A stretch of DNA of 59,636 nt from Pelagicoccus mobilis (GTDB lineage: Bacteria > Verrucomicrobiota > Verrucomicrobiia > Opitutales > Opitutaceae). Within the stretch, counting starts at the first letter, position 1. The number at the start of each line of letters is the position of its first letter. This document shows positions 1-9,357 of the stretch, in pieces. Where the stretch lies: assembly GCF_016595505.1 (NCBI RefSeq), contig NZ_JAENIL010000048.1, positions 1 to 59,636 on the forward strand, given 5' to 3'. Both the position numbers and the translations under genes were made by a program. Under the pieces are notes generated by a model. That model was not told the origin of the DNA and made no database searches. It was given only the letters and a program-made list of their open reading frames with translations.

Positions 1-36
1 AAACTGCGCAAACGCTCAATACAATCGCCCCTAGAC

Positions 37-70
37 AAAAAAACGGCCCGAGGACAAACGCCCTCGGACC
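37..70 (-). terminator. Rho-independent terminator of leuCD
   Basis: Read on the minus strand, a GC-rich stem (GGTCCGAGG paired with CCTCGGGCC around a short loop) is followed by a run of seven T. It lies about 30 bases past the leuD stop codon, where the leuCD transcript should end. Confidence 0.85.
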
Positions 71-100
71 GCGACCTGTAAATTTGACTAGCGACTTGGC

Positions 101-703
101 TTACTTAGCCAAGTACGGGAGCTTAGCAGCAACAGCTGAGATTTCAGCTTCCGCTTCCTTGAGCTCGCCGATCATGTCGAACTTGCCCGCAGCCAATGCG
201 ACTTGAGCTGACTCGCGGAGAACTGCGGGAACGCTCTCCTCACCGAAACGGATCTGGAGGTTTTCCACGTCCATTGTGATTTCGACACTCGGATCGGCTT
301 CAACCGCTGCGGAGATCTTAGCGATGTCTTCCTTAGCTGCGATAAAGCAAGGGATACCGAGAGTCGTGCAGTTACCGAAGAAGATTTCCGCGTAGCTTTC
401 AGCGATGATGCCGCGGAAACCGTAACGGAAGATCGCCTGCGGAGCGTGCTCGCGAGAGCTGCCACAACCGAAATTCGCGCCGGAGAGCAAGATGCTCGCG
501 CCCTGGAAACGCTCCTCGTTCAGCGGATGCTCCTTGTCGCTACCGTCTTCATTCTTACGAACATCGTAGAACAAGTACTCGCCCATGCTATCGAATGTCA
601 CGCACTTCATGAAACGCGCGGGGATGATACGGTCTGTATCGATTTCGTCGCCAGCTACAGTTACGCCGCGACCTGCTACTTGAGTGATTTTTTCTAAAGC
701 CAT
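101..703 (-). CDS. leuD: 3-isopropylmalate dehydratase small subunit
   Basis: LeuD is the swivelling small subunit of the isopropylmalate isomerase that turns 2-isopropylmalate into 3-isopropylmalate in leucine synthesis; it acts in the cytoplasm with LeuC. The 200-aa length is normal for the family. The N-terminal half has the family signature region with DTDRIIPARF near residue 23 and the GCGSSREHAP stretch near residue 80, which forms part of the active site. It lies 21 bp downstream of leuC on the same strand with an AAAGGA ribosome site, so the two are almost certainly cotranscribed. A strong terminator follows. Confidence 0.97.
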   Translation of the reverse strand: MALEKITQVAGRGVTVAGDEIDTDRIIPARFMKCVTFDSMGEYLFYDVRKNEDGSDKEHPLNEERFQGASILLSGANFGCGSSREHAPQAIFRYGFRGIIAESYAEIFFGNCTTLGIPCFIAAKEDIAKISAAVEADPSVEITMDVENLQIRFGEESVPAVLRESAQVALAAGKFDMIGELKEAEAEISAVAAKLPYLAK

Positions 704-724
704 TTTCGTGTAGTTCCTTTATGG

Positions 725-2149
725 TTACGCGTTTGCAGTTTCACGGATGCCGAACACTTCGCGAGAGTCAGCGATCACCCCCTTAACAGCAGCCGCAGCT
801 ACCATCACCGGGCTCATCAAAACCGTACGACCCGTTGGGCTACCTTGACGTCCCTTGAAGTTACGGTTCGAGGAGCTCGCGCTGAGCTGATCACCGATGA
901 GCTTGTCCGGATTCATCGCCAAGCACATAGAGCAACCTGCTTCACGCCACTCGAATCCGGCTTCGCGATAGATCACGTCGATTCCCTTTTCCTTACAGAT
1001 CGCGTCAACGATCTGGGAACCTGGAACTGCGATTGCCTTTACGCCTTCCGCGACCTTGTGGCCCTTGATGTACTTCGCAACTTCCTCGAAGTCAGAGAGA
1101 CGGCCATTGGTGCAGGAACCAACGAAACAAACGTCGACCTTAGTGCCCGCGATAGGAGCACCACCTTCGAGCTTCATGTACTCGAGGGCTTCGGCAGTGA
1201 TCGCCTTTTCTGATTCAGAGACACTGTCCACGCTTGGGATCTTCTCTTCAATAGTGATCGCCTGTGCTGGGTTGATTCCCCAAGTCACGGTTGGAGCGAT
1301 GTCGGCTGCGTTGATTGTGACGATGTCGTCGTATTCACAGTCTGCATCCGATGCGAAGGACTTCCAGTTCTCAACCGCAGCATCCCACTCCTCGCCCTTT
1401 GGCGAGTATGGACGGCCCTTGAGGTACTCGAAAGTCTTCTCGTCTGGATTGATGTACCCCACGCGAGCACCACCTTCGATAGACATGTTACAAACCGTCA
1501 TACGCTCTTCCATGGAGAAGTTTTCGAAAACTTCGCCCGCGTACTCGTAAGCGTATCCAGTTCCACCATTCACGCCGAGCTGGCGAATGATGTGGAGGAT
1601 GACGTCCTTCGCGTAAACGCCCGGACGGAGCTCACCGTTCACCTCGATCTTGCGAACCTTGAGAGGTGCAAGCGCCATTGTCTGAGTCGCGAGCAAGTCA
1701 CGGATCTGAGTGGTACCGATACCGAAAGCAATCGCACCAAAGGCACCATGAGTAGATGTGTGAGAGTCACCACAAGCGATTGTCGTACCTGGCTGAGTAA
1801 TACCCTGCTCAGGACCAACAACGTGCACGATGCCCTGCTTGCCTGTGCTCATATCGAAGAAGGTCACGCCGGTTTCCGCACAGTTTTTGCGGAGCTCGTT
1901 GATCATCGCATCCGCGAGAGGATCCGCGAATGGCTCAACGCGAGAGTCAGTTGGTACGATGTGGTCAACTGTTGCGAAGGTGCGGTGCGGGTAAGCAACC
2001 TTGAGGCCGAGGTCGCGAAGCATGCCGAAGGCCTGCGGGCTAGTTACCTCATGCAAGAGGTGGGTGCCGATCAGAAGCTGAGTCTGACCATTGGACAAGG
2101 TACGCACTGTGTGGGCGTCCCATACTTTCTGGAATAACGATTTTCCCAT
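725..2149 (-). CDS. leuC: 3-isopropylmalate dehydratase large subunit
   Basis: LeuC is the iron-sulfur subunit of isopropylmalate isomerase, an aconitase-family enzyme of leucine biosynthesis. The 474-aa protein has the family cysteines that ligate the [4Fe-4S] cluster: one in VGSCTNGR and two in the GCSMC motif near the C-terminus. The substrate-binding [12 protein letters not shown] stretch is also intact. It is first of a two-gene leuCD unit. leuA and leuB are not in this window. The 88-bp gap upstream, after the araC-type gene, should hold the promoter; no leader peptide or T-box was recognised there. Confidence 0.97.
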   Translation of the reverse strand: MGKSLFQKVWDAHTVRTLSNGQTQLLIGTHLLHEVTSPQAFGMLRDLGLKVAYPHRTFATVDHIVPTDSRVEPFADPLADAMINELRKNCAETGVTFFDMSTGKQGIVHVVGPEQGITQPGTTIACGDSHTSTHGAFGAIAFGIGTTQIRDLLATQTMALAPLKVRKIEVNGELRPGVYAKDVILHIIRQLGVNGGTGYAYEYAGEVFENFSMEERMTVCNMSIEGGARVGYINPDEKTFEYLKGRPYSPKGEEWDAAVENWKSFASDADCEYDDIVTINAADIAPTVTWGINPAQAITIEEKIPSVDSVSESEKAITAEALEYMKLEGGAPIAGTKVDVCFVGSCTNGRLSDFEEVAKYIKGHKVAEGVKAIAVPGSQIVDAICKEKGIDVIYREAGFEWREAGCSMCLAMNPDKLIGDQLSASSSNRNFKGRQGSPTGRTVLMSPVMVAAAAVKGVIADSREVFGIRETANA

Positions 2150-2237
2150 AATTCGTTTAGTTTTCGGATTTTGAAATTAGAGGGCGCAGAAAATCGAACT
2201 CCCCACCCCTTTGAGCAATCATAATCCACCAATTTGA

Positions 2238-3110
2238 CTATGGAGCCAAAACCTCGGAATTCGCCGCTTTTCGATAGGAATCAGGAGTCGTTCCTAGACG
2301 CTTCCGAAACTGCCGGTGAAACGATGCCATACTGCCGAACCCACTTTGCTCCGCCACTTCCTGAAGTGAAATACCGCGGCGATTTCCCAATAATGCGGCT
2401 GCGTGACGCACCCGAAAACTAGCCACGAAATCCACAAAGGTCGTCCCCATTGCTCGGCGGAAAAAACGGGAAAACGAAGCTTCGTCCAAACCAACCATTT
2501 CCGCCGCTTCTTCTCGCGAGATTTCGGTCCTAAATCGCCCCTCGACAAATCGCTTCACGGCCTGCACGCGAGCCAGGTCCCTAGCGTTTAAAGAATCCCT
2601 ATTCCCCTCTCTATCTGAGACTTGCCTAAAGTCAAACCCAGCAACAAGCTCCAAAGCCACCAGAAAACGAGCAAGCCTCAACACCCCTTGGGCCCGCTCA
2701 ACAGAACGCAACCTAGCCCGCAAACGATCGCGGTCGGAAACGGAGAACTGCAGAGGTTCAGCCATCGCGTTTCGAACTCTTTCCAATCCGCTCATTTCGG
2801 GAATTCGAAACAGCGACGCGCCCAAAACATCCCGCTTAAATCGAAGCACAATCGCAGACACGCCTTCCGAGTTTTGAGAAACAGCATCGCTATTCCAAGC
2901 GTGCAAAGTCCGAGGCGGGCAAAGCAACAATGTCCCAGCCCGAAACCGCCCCTTTAATCCACCGATCTGCCAATCGCCCGAACCACGCGAAACAAAACAA
3001 AACTCGAAGTCCTCATGCTCGTGCAGAGAGTCTCTAAAAAGCTTACCATCAAACTCTTGTACAACTATCGACTGACAATCGATTTCAACTTTAGGCCAAT
3101 TGGGAAGCAT
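2238..3110 (-). CDS. AraC-family transcriptional regulator
   Basis: This 290-aa protein has an N-terminal cupin-like sensor half (HEHEDFEFCFVSRGSGDWQI near residue 30, typical of an AraC_binding domain) and a C-terminal pair of helix-turn-helix motifs: ISREEAAEMVGLDEASFSRFFRRA, then LQEVAEQSGFGSMASFHRQFRKRLG and TPDSYRK. It probably senses a small molecule, often a sugar in this family. The ligand cannot be told from sequence. It lies between truA and leuC on the same strand with gaps of 74 and 88 bp, so it is probably a separate transcript, and neither neighbour is an obvious target. Confidence 0.9.
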   Translation of the reverse strand: MLPNWPKVEIDCQSIVVQEFDGKLFRDSLHEHEDFEFCFVSRGSGDWQIGGLKGRFRAGTLLLCPPRTLHAWNSDAVSQNSEGVSAIVLRFKRDVLGASLFRIPEMSGLERVRNAMAEPLQFSVSDRDRLRARLRSVERAQGVLRLARFLVALELVAGFDFRQVSDREGNRDSLNARDLARVQAVKRFVEGRFRTEISREEAAEMVGLDEASFSRFFRRAMGTTFVDFVASFRVRHAAALLGNRRGISLQEVAEQSGFGSMASFHRQFRKRLGTTPDSYRKAANSEVLAP

Positions 3111-3184
3111 GCCAAGAAAGATAGAGTCATTTTATGACTCAACTCAACTTCCTTTCAACTTAAAGCAACATACCGCAACAACCC

Positions 3185-3922
3185 TCAGTAAAACACCTTT
3201 TCGAGGAACAATCCTCTCGCGGGGGCTGCTTGAACGAGCGGAATACGCTCTTTCGACTCCAACAGTGTATCAACATCATCTAGCGCCAAACGGCCAAGCC
3301 CGACGTTCACCACCGTGCCAGCCAAACTTCGTACCATCTTATACATGAATCCATCGGCTTGAAACGAAAGCGTCACGCACTCCGAATCCTGAGTTAAGCG
3401 AGCATTTGTGATATGCCGAACTGTAGACTCGTATTCCAATCCCGCCCCTCGACTCGCGGCGAACGCTGCAAAATCGTGTTTTCCAACTAAACGCCCCATT
3501 GCCGCCTCTACCAAATTAAGATTCAGACTAGCAGGCACTTCCCAGCAGTAGGGCCATCGAAACGGATCTGCCTCACCAAGCTTCAACCTGTATTGGTAGC
3601 GCTTGGACACCGCCGAAAAACGGGAATGAAAGTCGTCGCCAACCGCCACCGCAGACTCTACCCGAATCGATTTCGGCAATAGGGCACGCAGGGCCTTAAC
3701 CAAGGCCTCCCCACCATGCTTCCAGTCACGATCAAAATGGAAAACCTGCTCGAGAGCATGCACCCCAGCATCCGTCCTCCCGCTGCCTTGAATACCCGCA
3801 GGTGATTTGAAGAGCTTGCCCAGCACATCCTCAATGACCTGCTGGACCGAAAGCTTGTTTGGCTGCTTTTGCCAGCCAGCGTATTCGGTCCCGTCATACG
3901 AGCACGTACACTTCCAACGCAT
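3185..3922 (-). CDS. truA: tRNA pseudouridine(38-40) synthase TruA
   Basis: TruA makes pseudouridine at positions 38-40 of the tRNA anticodon arm. The catalytic aspartate is D51 in GSGRTDAGVHA. The N-terminal YDGTEYAGWQ motif near residue 9 is also typical. At 245 aa the length matches the family. The start is taken as the ATG at 3922, whose first base is the last base of the ruvX stop codon (TGATG junction); a TTG one codon upstream is less likely. The tight junction implies translational coupling with ruvX in a manC-ruvX-truA run. Confidence 0.95.
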   Translation of the reverse strand: MRWKCTCSYDGTEYAGWQKQPNKLSVQQVIEDVLGKLFKSPAGIQGSGRTDAGVHALEQVFHFDRDWKHGGEALVKALRALLPKSIRVESAVAVGDDFHSRFSAVSKRYQYRLKLGEADPFRWPYCWEVPASLNLNLVEAAMGRLVGKHDFAAFAASRGAGLEYESTVRHITNARLTQDSECVTLSFQADGFMYKMVRSLAGTVVNVGLGRLALDDVDTLLESKERIPLVQAAPARGLFLEKVFY

Positions 3923-4386
3923 CAATAATACTCCTCTTCGCCTTCATCGTACTCTTCGTACGGATCGTACTCCGGGAGCTGGATATTCTGACTCAGATAA
4001 TCCTGAAGAATCAGGCTCGCCGCCACGGAATCGATTTTCCCAGAGCGACGCAACTCGTCATTCCGGCCCTTCGGAAACGCCTTCGAAGCCTCCACCGACG
4101 TTAGCCGCTCATCCAGTCGATGTACTGGAAGATCGATTTTCTTTAGCAGCTTCTCGATGAACGCGTCGACTTCCTTAGCCTTAAACCCCACAGAACCATC
4201 CATATTATAGGGATAGCCGAAAACGAGGTCGGTGGCGCGACGCTCCTTAGCGAGCGCCACCAGAGCGTCGATTCGCTCTGGCTCGGTATCTTCGACAATT
4301 GCAGGAAGAGGGGTGGCCACACCTATATCATCTCCGTAGGCTACACCAACCCTCCGCTCCCCGTAATCGACGCCAATACAACGCAT
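3922..4386 (-). CDS. ruvX: RuvX/YqgF-type putative pre-16S rRNA nuclease
   Basis: This 154-aa RNase H-fold protein belongs to the YqgF/RuvX family. Members are implicated in processing the 16S rRNA 5' end, and were earlier annotated as Holliday junction resolvases. The family motifs are visible: VDYGERRVGVA at the N-terminus, FGYPYNMDGS in the middle and RLDERLTSVEA near residue 97. The C-terminus is an unusually acidic and tyrosine-rich tail (DPYEEYDEGEEEYY) that looks like an add-on outside the fold. It lies 15 bp after manC and overlaps truA by one base. Confidence 0.93.
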   Translation of the reverse strand: MRCIGVDYGERRVGVAYGDDIGVATPLPAIVEDTEPERIDALVALAKERRATDLVFGYPYNMDGSVGFKAKEVDAFIEKLLKKIDLPVHRLDERLTSVEASKAFPKGRNDELRRSGKIDSVAASLILQDYLSQNIQLPEYDPYEEYDEGEEEYY

Positions 4387-4401
4387 TTTAAAAAGCGAAA
4401 A

Positions 4402-5490
4402 CTACATCAAACGCTTCAGCGCTTCCTCTTCGCCCAGGGCGCGAACCATGTCCTTGATCTTTTGCGCCTGATCCTTCGGGCAAATCAAAGTGGCATCGCC
4501 GGTATTTACTACGATCAAGTCATCAACGCCTATCAAAGCCACGAGGTGGTCCTTTTCGGAAACAACTATATTATTGGAAGCGCCAAGATAGCGGGCTTCA
4601 CCCTTGTTCACATTCCCCGACTTGTCTGCCGGGTAGTGACGCTCGATCGCCGGCCAAGCTCCAACGTCATCCCAATCGAACGTAGCTGCGAGAGTAAGAA
4701 CATTCGTAGCCTTTTCCATTATAGCGAAGTCCACAGAGATCTTCTCCAACGTTGGGTAGAGTTCGCTCAGCAGTCCGACGAGGTCCTGACCTCCCTGCAT
4801 TCCTGCTTCGATCTCCTTGAGTCCCGTCATGAGAGTCGGCGTAAACTCCTCCAGAGCTGCAGAAATAGTATCTACGCTCCAAACGAACATACCCGCGTTC
4901 CAGAAGTACTCTCCACTTTGCAAGTAAAGCTTAGCAGTTTCCAGGTCCGGCTTCTCCTTAAACTGGCGAACGCTAAATATGTCACGCCCGTCGATAACAT
5001 CCTTCACCGGGCCGCACTGAATGTACCCGTACCCGGTCGCAGGCTCGGTTGGCTGCACACCTAATGTAACGAGACTCGGCGACGTTTCCGCCGCCTTGAA
5101 AGCAGTGTCGAGGGCTGCTTGATATGATTCCGCGTCATTGATCAACGCATCCGCTGGAAGCATCGCCATAGAAGCGCCTGGATTTCGCTGCTTGACCAAC
5201 AACATCGCCAAACCAACCGCTGCCGCCGTGTCACGCCCTACCGGCTCCGCCACAATATTAGCTTCGGGCAGCATCGGGCAAACATCGCGTACCCCGTCCA
5301 CCTGCTCGCTATTGGTAATTACTATAATATTCTCCGCTGGAAGAAGTCCTACTAGCCTGTCAACCGTTTGGGTAAGCATCGGCTTCTCCCCAACGATCGG
5401 AAGCAAGTGCTTCGGACGTGCTAAACGGCTAGCCGGCCAAAACCGCTCACCTTTTCCACCAGCCATGATTACTGCATAACGATCAGCCAT
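4402..5490 (-). CDS. manC: Mannose-1-phosphate guanylyltransferase
   Basis: The enzyme makes GDP-mannose from mannose-1-phosphate and GTP, feeding capsule, exopolysaccharide or glycan synthesis. The nucleotide-binding signature GGKGERFWPASR with PKHLLPI follows the start directly, and FWNAGMFVW and DWDDVGAW are further family motifs. At 362 aa it has only the transferase, without a fused phosphomannose isomerase domain. The start is set at the ATG at 5490 because the signature lies right behind it; the open frame runs 18 codons further upstream without conserved sequence. It heads the manC-ruvX-truA run and is divergent from the moeB-like gene. Confidence 0.93.
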   Translation of the reverse strand: MADRYAVIMAGGKGERFWPASRLARPKHLLPIVGEKPMLTQTVDRLVGLLPAENIIVITNSEQVDGVRDVCPMLPEANIVAEPVGRDTAAAVGLAMLLVKQRNPGASMAMLPADALINDAESYQAALDTAFKAAETSPSLVTLGVQPTEPATGYGYIQCGPVKDVIDGRDIFSVRQFKEKPDLETAKLYLQSGEYFWNAGMFVWSVDTISAALEEFTPTLMTGLKEIEAGMQGGQDLVGLLSELYPTLEKISVDFAIMEKATNVLTLAATFDWDDVGAWPAIERHYPADKSGNVNKGEARYLGASNNIVVSEKDHLVALIGVDDLIVVNTGDATLICPKDQAQKIKDMVRALGEEEALKRLM

Positions 5491-5608
5491 GCCACACCAC
5501 AAACCGGAAGACGCCCCATCCGTCAATCGCGAACCCACATACACCTAAGCAACCTTTTCGCGTCAAAAACGGTTGATTCCGTTTTAGCTATCTTCAAAAA
5601 CACCCAAT

Positions 5609-6796
5609 ATGTCTTCGACAGCCAACGAACCGCTCAGCTCAGTAGAGCTAGCACGATACAGTCGCCACATTCTATTAGAACAAATAGGCGTCTCCGGTCA
5701 GGAAAAACTAAAGAACGCCAAAGCTCTCGTCATCGGAGCGGGAGGACTAGGCAGCCCCGTCTCTCTATACTTGGCAGCCGCCGGAGTCGGAACGATCGGA
5801 CTCGCCGACTTCGATAAAGTCGAGCTACACAACCTCCAGCGTCAAATAATACACGGCCAGTCAGATATCGATCGTCCTAAAATAGAATCGGCCAAAGAAA
5901 CGCTTCAGGAAGTAAATCCACACGTGAAACTCCAGTTTCACGAAGAGGGTCTCCAGCCCCACAATGCCGTGGAGCTCTTCAGCCAGTACGACATCATTGT
6001 CGACGGCACTGACAATTTCGCCACTCGATACTTGAACAACGACGCTGCCTATCTCGCCGGCAAGCCCCTCGTCTACGGCTCCATCTTCAAGTTCGAAGGC
6101 CAAGCCTCCTTTTTTCATCCAACAAACGGCGGACCATGCTACCGCTGCCTTTTCCCGGAACCACCACCCCCGGGCACCGTTCCCAATTGCGGCGAAGCCG
6201 GAGTCATGGGAGCTCTCTGCGGAATAGTCGGTAGTATCCAATCGATGGAGACAATAAAGCACCTAACCGGCGTCGGAGATTCCCTATCCGGAAAGCTACT
6301 CTATATCGACACCATGGGCATGAACTTCAAAACGCTAAAGCTGAAGAAAGACCCCCACTGCCCTCTCTGCGGAGAGAATCCCAAATATAAAAGCATCAGT
6401 CCCGAAAATTATCAGGAAACCTGCGAAACAAAAGCAGCAGCCTCCAACGAATCAACAGAATCAAATAACATGAGCGAAACACCTCTCGAAATCGATGTAG
6501 CCACCACCAATAAACTCCTCGCTCAGGATAATACAGTCCTCATCGACGTACGCGAAAAGTTTGAATACGACATCTGCAATATTGACGGCAGCATACTGAT
6601 TCCCATGGGAGAAATCCCCGCCCGTTTGGCCGAAATCCCCAAGGACAAGCACATCCTAGTACACTGCCACCACGGAGGACGAAGCCTCAAGGTAGTACAC
6701 TTCCTTCGAGACAACGGCATCGAGAGCTCCACCAATGTAGCAGGCGGCATCGATGCTTGGTCGCTTCAAATCGATCCGTCCCTGCAACGCTACTAG
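5609..6796 (+). CDS. MoeB/ThiF-type adenylyltransferase with C-terminal rhodanese domain (MoeZ-like)
   Basis: The first ~265 residues form an E1-like adenylyltransferase fold: the GAGGLGSP nucleotide loop, FDKVELHNLQRQ, and two zinc CxxC pairs at C177/C180 and C251/C254. The last ~100 residues are a rhodanese domain with the catalytic cysteine C353 in VHCHHGGRS. Proteins of this layout activate and sulfurate the C-terminus of small ubiquitin-like carriers (MoaD, ThiS, CysO) for molybdopterin, thiamine or cysteine synthesis. The carrier is not in this window, so the pathway is open. A molybdenum enzyme and fdhD lie 20 kb away, which makes molybdopterin plausible. Confidence 0.9.
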   Translation: MSSTANEPLSSVELARYSRHILLEQIGVSGQEKLKNAKALVIGAGGLGSPVSLYLAAAGVGTIGLADFDKVELHNLQRQIIHGQSDIDRPKIESAKETLQEVNPHVKLQFHEEGLQPHNAVELFSQYDIIVDGTDNFATRYLNNDAAYLAGKPLVYGSIFKFEGQASFFHPTNGGPCYRCLFPEPPPPGTVPNCGEAGVMGALCGIVGSIQSMETIKHLTGVGDSLSGKLLYIDTMGMNFKTLKLKKDPHCPLCGENPKYKSISPENYQETCETKAAASNESTESNNMSETPLEIDVATTNKLLAQDNTVLIDVREKFEYDICNIDGSILIPMGEIPARLAEIPKDKHILVHCHHGGRSLKVVHFLRDNGIESSTNVAGGIDAWSLQIDPSLQRY

Positions 6797-6814
6797 ACAA
6801 CGTTTCCAAAACGC

Positions 6815-6847
6815 AAAAAAGCCTGCCCTCAAAACGAGAGCAGGCTT
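6815..6847 (-). terminator. Terminator of the H-NS-like gene
   Basis: AAGCCTGC pairs with GCAGGCTT around a loop in which CTC and GAG also pair. On the minus strand a run of six T follows, suiting the H-NS-like gene. The hairpin also lies just past the plus-strand moeB-like stop, but has no T-run in that direction. Confidence 0.8.
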
Positions 6848-6873
6848 CGAAAAAGAATATAAAAGCAGAATAC

Positions 6874-7266
6874 CTACTTCTTGCCGCGAGCCTTTGTGAG
6901 GCCAGCAGCTTTTTTGATATTCTGAAGTGATGGAATAGAGATGCCGAATTCTTTGGCAACCGCAGCTCCCTTTTTGCCAGCCTTCACAGCTTCAATCACT
7001 GCAGCCTTTAGCTCTTCAGTGATCTTTGTGCGCTTCGCACGCTTTTTGGCCGCTGGACGTCCACGCTTAGCAGCCGCCTTAGGCTTGCGGCCACGCGTCG
7101 GACCTTCGAGGCTTTGCAAAGCGTCGATCAGCTCCGCGCGGGAAGCGAACCCAACAGTCTTGTGCAAGTTTGTCAGCTTCTTGGAGATTTCAGCAGCAGC
7201 CTTCTTTTCGAGAGCTTCCAATTTAGCCTTTGTCGCGGCAATTTGTTTTTGCGTATCTGTGATCAT
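6874..7266 (-). CDS. H-NS-like small basic DNA-binding protein with AT-hook-like linker and C-terminal HTH
   Basis: The 130-aa protein has three parts. Residues 1-36 look like a coiled-coil oligomerisation segment rich in A, K, E and L. Residues 58-80 form a very basic linker with two AT-hook-like cores, GRKP (59-62) and RGRP (68-71). Residues 82-125 look like a helix-turn-helix (AAVAKEFGISIPSLQNIKKA). The layout suggests a nucleoid-associated or silencing protein that binds AT-rich DNA. The start is set at the ATG at 7266, since the 23 upstream codons look like AT-rich intergenic sequence. It is monocistronic and divergent from the WYL regulator. Confidence 0.8.
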   Translation of the reverse strand: MITDTQKQIAATKAKLEALEKKAAAEISKKLTNLHKTVGFASRAELIDALQSLEGPTRGRKPKAAAKRGRPAAKKRAKRTKITEELKAAVIEAVKAGKKGAAVAKEFGISIPSLQNIKKAAGLTKARGKK

Positions 7267-7475
7267 CGATTCGTAACAAAGTTCACAATGTTCATTATTC
7301 AACCTAAATTGACTATAAAATAGTATTTTAGGCATTTTATATCAGATTTTCAGCTTCTATTTACCGTAGTTCTACGAGGGACTAGTAGCATTACAAGTCC
7401 CTCTCCAGTGCGCTAAACACTATTTCATCTATCAGAAACCGCCGGCTTTCACGAAGCGAGCAAACCTCTCAATAC

Positions 7476-8465
7476 ATGGATAACGATTCCAAAATACACT
7501 CTCTCAAACGCCCGGCCATCGAGCGCATGCTCCGTATCCACCAAGAACTGAAAACGGGCTCGTATCCAAACTGCACGACACTCGCGCGGGAAATGGAAGT
7601 AAGCACCAAAACCATCAGTAGAGATCTCGATTTCATGAGGGACCGCATGCTGCTCCCCCTAGAATACCACCAATCCAAACACGGTTTCTATTACACAAAA
7701 GAAGTTCAGAGCCTCCCCACAATCGACATTTCCGAAGGTGAACTCCTCGCCCTCTCCATCGCTCGCAAAGCCATGGACCACTACAAGGGCACCCCATTTG
7801 AAAAACCTCTCTCCAACGCGCTGAACAAACTCGCGGCCAGCCTTCCGGAAACCATTACCGCCAACCTCACGCAACTGAGCGAAACCATATCATTTCGCCA
7901 AGGCCGCTCCTCCCAAATTCAGGACTCAATACTAAATACCTTCACCAAATCGGCCTTAGAAAAACGTGAGATCACCTTCCAGTATCGAAAACTAGGCGCC
8001 AAAGAAGCAGAAGCCCGCACTCTCAAAACCTACCATTTGACCAACTTCCTCGGCAAGTGGTACGCCATCGGCCTCGACGCGAAACGCGACGCAATTCGTA
8101 CCTTTCATCTCAGCCGAGCAAGCTCCGCTCAGCTAACTGAAACACGCTTTACAATCCCGAAAAACTTTTCCGCAGAAGAATATCTAGGAAGCAGCTTCGG
8201 TATCTACTCGCCAGAAGGCGATCACGAGATCGCGATTAAATTCCTGAACCCTATTTCTGAATACATAGCCGAGAATGTCTGGCACCCCTCCCAAGAAGTG
8301 GAATATCATCCAGACGGCTCAGTCACCATACGATTCAGACTCGGAAACCTAGTAGAAGTCAGCTCGTGGATTCTCAGCTGGGGCGAAAACGCCATAGCCC
8401 TCTCCCCTCCAGAACTCAGGGCGAACCTCAAATCCACCGCTCAGAAAATCGACGCTCTCTATTAG
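7476..8465 (+). CDS. WYL-domain transcriptional regulator (HTH_11 + WYL)
   Basis: This 329-aa protein starts with a winged HTH of the DeoR/HTH_11 type (CTTLAREMEVSTKTISRDLD, residues 33-52). It continues with a WYL sensor domain (KWYAIGLDAKRDAIRTFHLS near residue 190) and a C-terminal WCX-like region. WYL proteins bind nucleotides or nucleic-acid ligands and often control DNA-damage or defence genes. No defence genes lie beside it, so its targets are unknown. It may control itself or the divergent H-NS-like gene through the shared 209-bp gap, or the hydrolase 85 bp downstream. Confidence 0.88.
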   Translation: MDNDSKIHSLKRPAIERMLRIHQELKTGSYPNCTTLAREMEVSTKTISRDLDFMRDRMLLPLEYHQSKHGFYYTKEVQSLPTIDISEGELLALSIARKAMDHYKGTPFEKPLSNALNKLAASLPETITANLTQLSETISFRQGRSSQIQDSILNTFTKSALEKREITFQYRKLGAKEAEARTLKTYHLTNFLGKWYAIGLDAKRDAIRTFHLSRASSAQLTETRFTIPKNFSAEEYLGSSFGIYSPEGDHEIAIKFLNPISEYIAENVWHPSQEVEYHPDGSVTIRFRLGNLVEVSSWILSWGENAIALSPPELRANLKSTAQKIDALY

Positions 8466-8550
8466 CCGTTTTCCTACATTCAACCGAACGAAAAGGAACA
8501 CCGCCGCCTTTACGTTGTAGTATGGCTGAACCAACCTCTACTTCTATAAA

Positions 8551-9033
8551 ATGATCCGCCCAATCGCAGCTCTCACGATTTTGCACCTCCTGACGCAACT
8601 CGGTCTAGCGAAGTCCACCACACCAGAGAATCTCGCCTGGGAAAAACAGATCATCGCGAGCTGCCTCATCCTCGAAGCGTCCAACCAGGGCGAGGAAGGA
8701 CTCCGCGCCGTCGCCTCCGTCATCGCCAATCGCGCCGACCGAGACTCAAAACCTTACATTTTCATCGTCAAACAACCCTACGCGTTCACAGCCCTAAACA
8801 AGGCGAGCACCGACAAGACTGGAAAGTTTGGATACGACCAGCTCGTACGCCGAGCTTCGCAAGACTACAACTGGAGCCTAGCTCTATCGATTGTAGACGA
8901 GCTCTACCAAAACAGCCTGGTCGACGTCACTTTCGGAGCAGACCACTACTCTAGAAAAGACGAGCTACCCAGTTGGAGCCACGGCATGCGAGCCACCACC
9001 GTCATCGGCGACCACCTCTTCTTCAAACGCTAG
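8551..9033 (+). CDS. Secreted SleB-like cell-wall hydrolase (Hydrolase_2 family)
   Basis: The 160-aa protein begins with a signal-peptide-like stretch (IAALTILHLLTQLGLA) and carries the SleB/Hydrolase_2 core: LILEASNQGEEGLRAVASVI with a probable catalytic glutamate at E42, then FSA-type aromatic residues and GADHYSRKDELPSW. SleB-type enzymes cut the glycan strands of peptidoglycan. In a non-sporulating Gram-negative the likely role is wall remodelling in the periplasm. No peptidoglycan-binding domain is attached, so this is a minimal catalytic form. Confidence 0.82.
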   Translation: MIRPIAALTILHLLTQLGLAKSTTPENLAWEKQIIASCLILEASNQGEEGLRAVASVIANRADRDSKPYIFIVKQPYAFTALNKASTDKTGKFGYDQLVRRASQDYNWSLALSIVDELYQNSLVDVTFGADHYSRKDELPSWSHGMRATTVIGDHLFFKR

Positions 9034-9131
9034 GGCTATCAGCAGCCCAATTGGCCCAAGCTACAATTTTTCGAAGTTTCTACTTGAAACTCGATACCAA
9101 AACGCAAAGGTGACCGTCCTTTGCAACGGAG

Positions 9132-9205
9132 GGCGTGGTAGCCAAGTGGTAAGGCCGAGCTCTGCAAAAGCTCTATCGCCGGTTCGATTCCGGCCCACGC
9201 CTCCA
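9132..9205 (+). tRNA. tRNA-Cys (GCA)
   Basis: A full cloverleaf can be drawn. The acceptor GGCGTGG pairs with CCACGCC. The anticodon stem GAGCT/AGCTC encloses loop CTGCAAA with anticodon GCA. The T-arm is GCCGG-TTCGATT-CCGGC. The discriminator is T and CCA is encoded. The total is 74 nt. Confidence 0.96.
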
Positions 9206-9220
9206 ATTTCCCAATTTTCA

Positions 9221-9243
9221 CCGCCAGTTCTGGCGGTTTTTTT
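9221..9243 (+). terminator. Terminator of tRNA-Cys
   Basis: A perfect CCGCCAG/CTGGCGG stem with a 2-base loop is followed by seven T, 16 bases past the tRNA. Confidence 0.88.
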
Positions 9244-9357
9244 GTGCCCACATAAAATGGCATATTTTCTCTAGCGATAATTTTTACTCACTTTATTCTC
9301 TAATAAGAAAGTTTCCTTGCCTTTTCCCCCACCTTTCCCAGCCTCCTCAATCCAACT

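Noticed and set aside
9039-9263. Minus-strand open frame of 74 aa across tRNA-Cys
   Set aside because: It is the antisense of the tRNA and its flanks; the AGIEPAIELLQSSALPLGYHAL-type text is a well-known artefact of tRNA genes.
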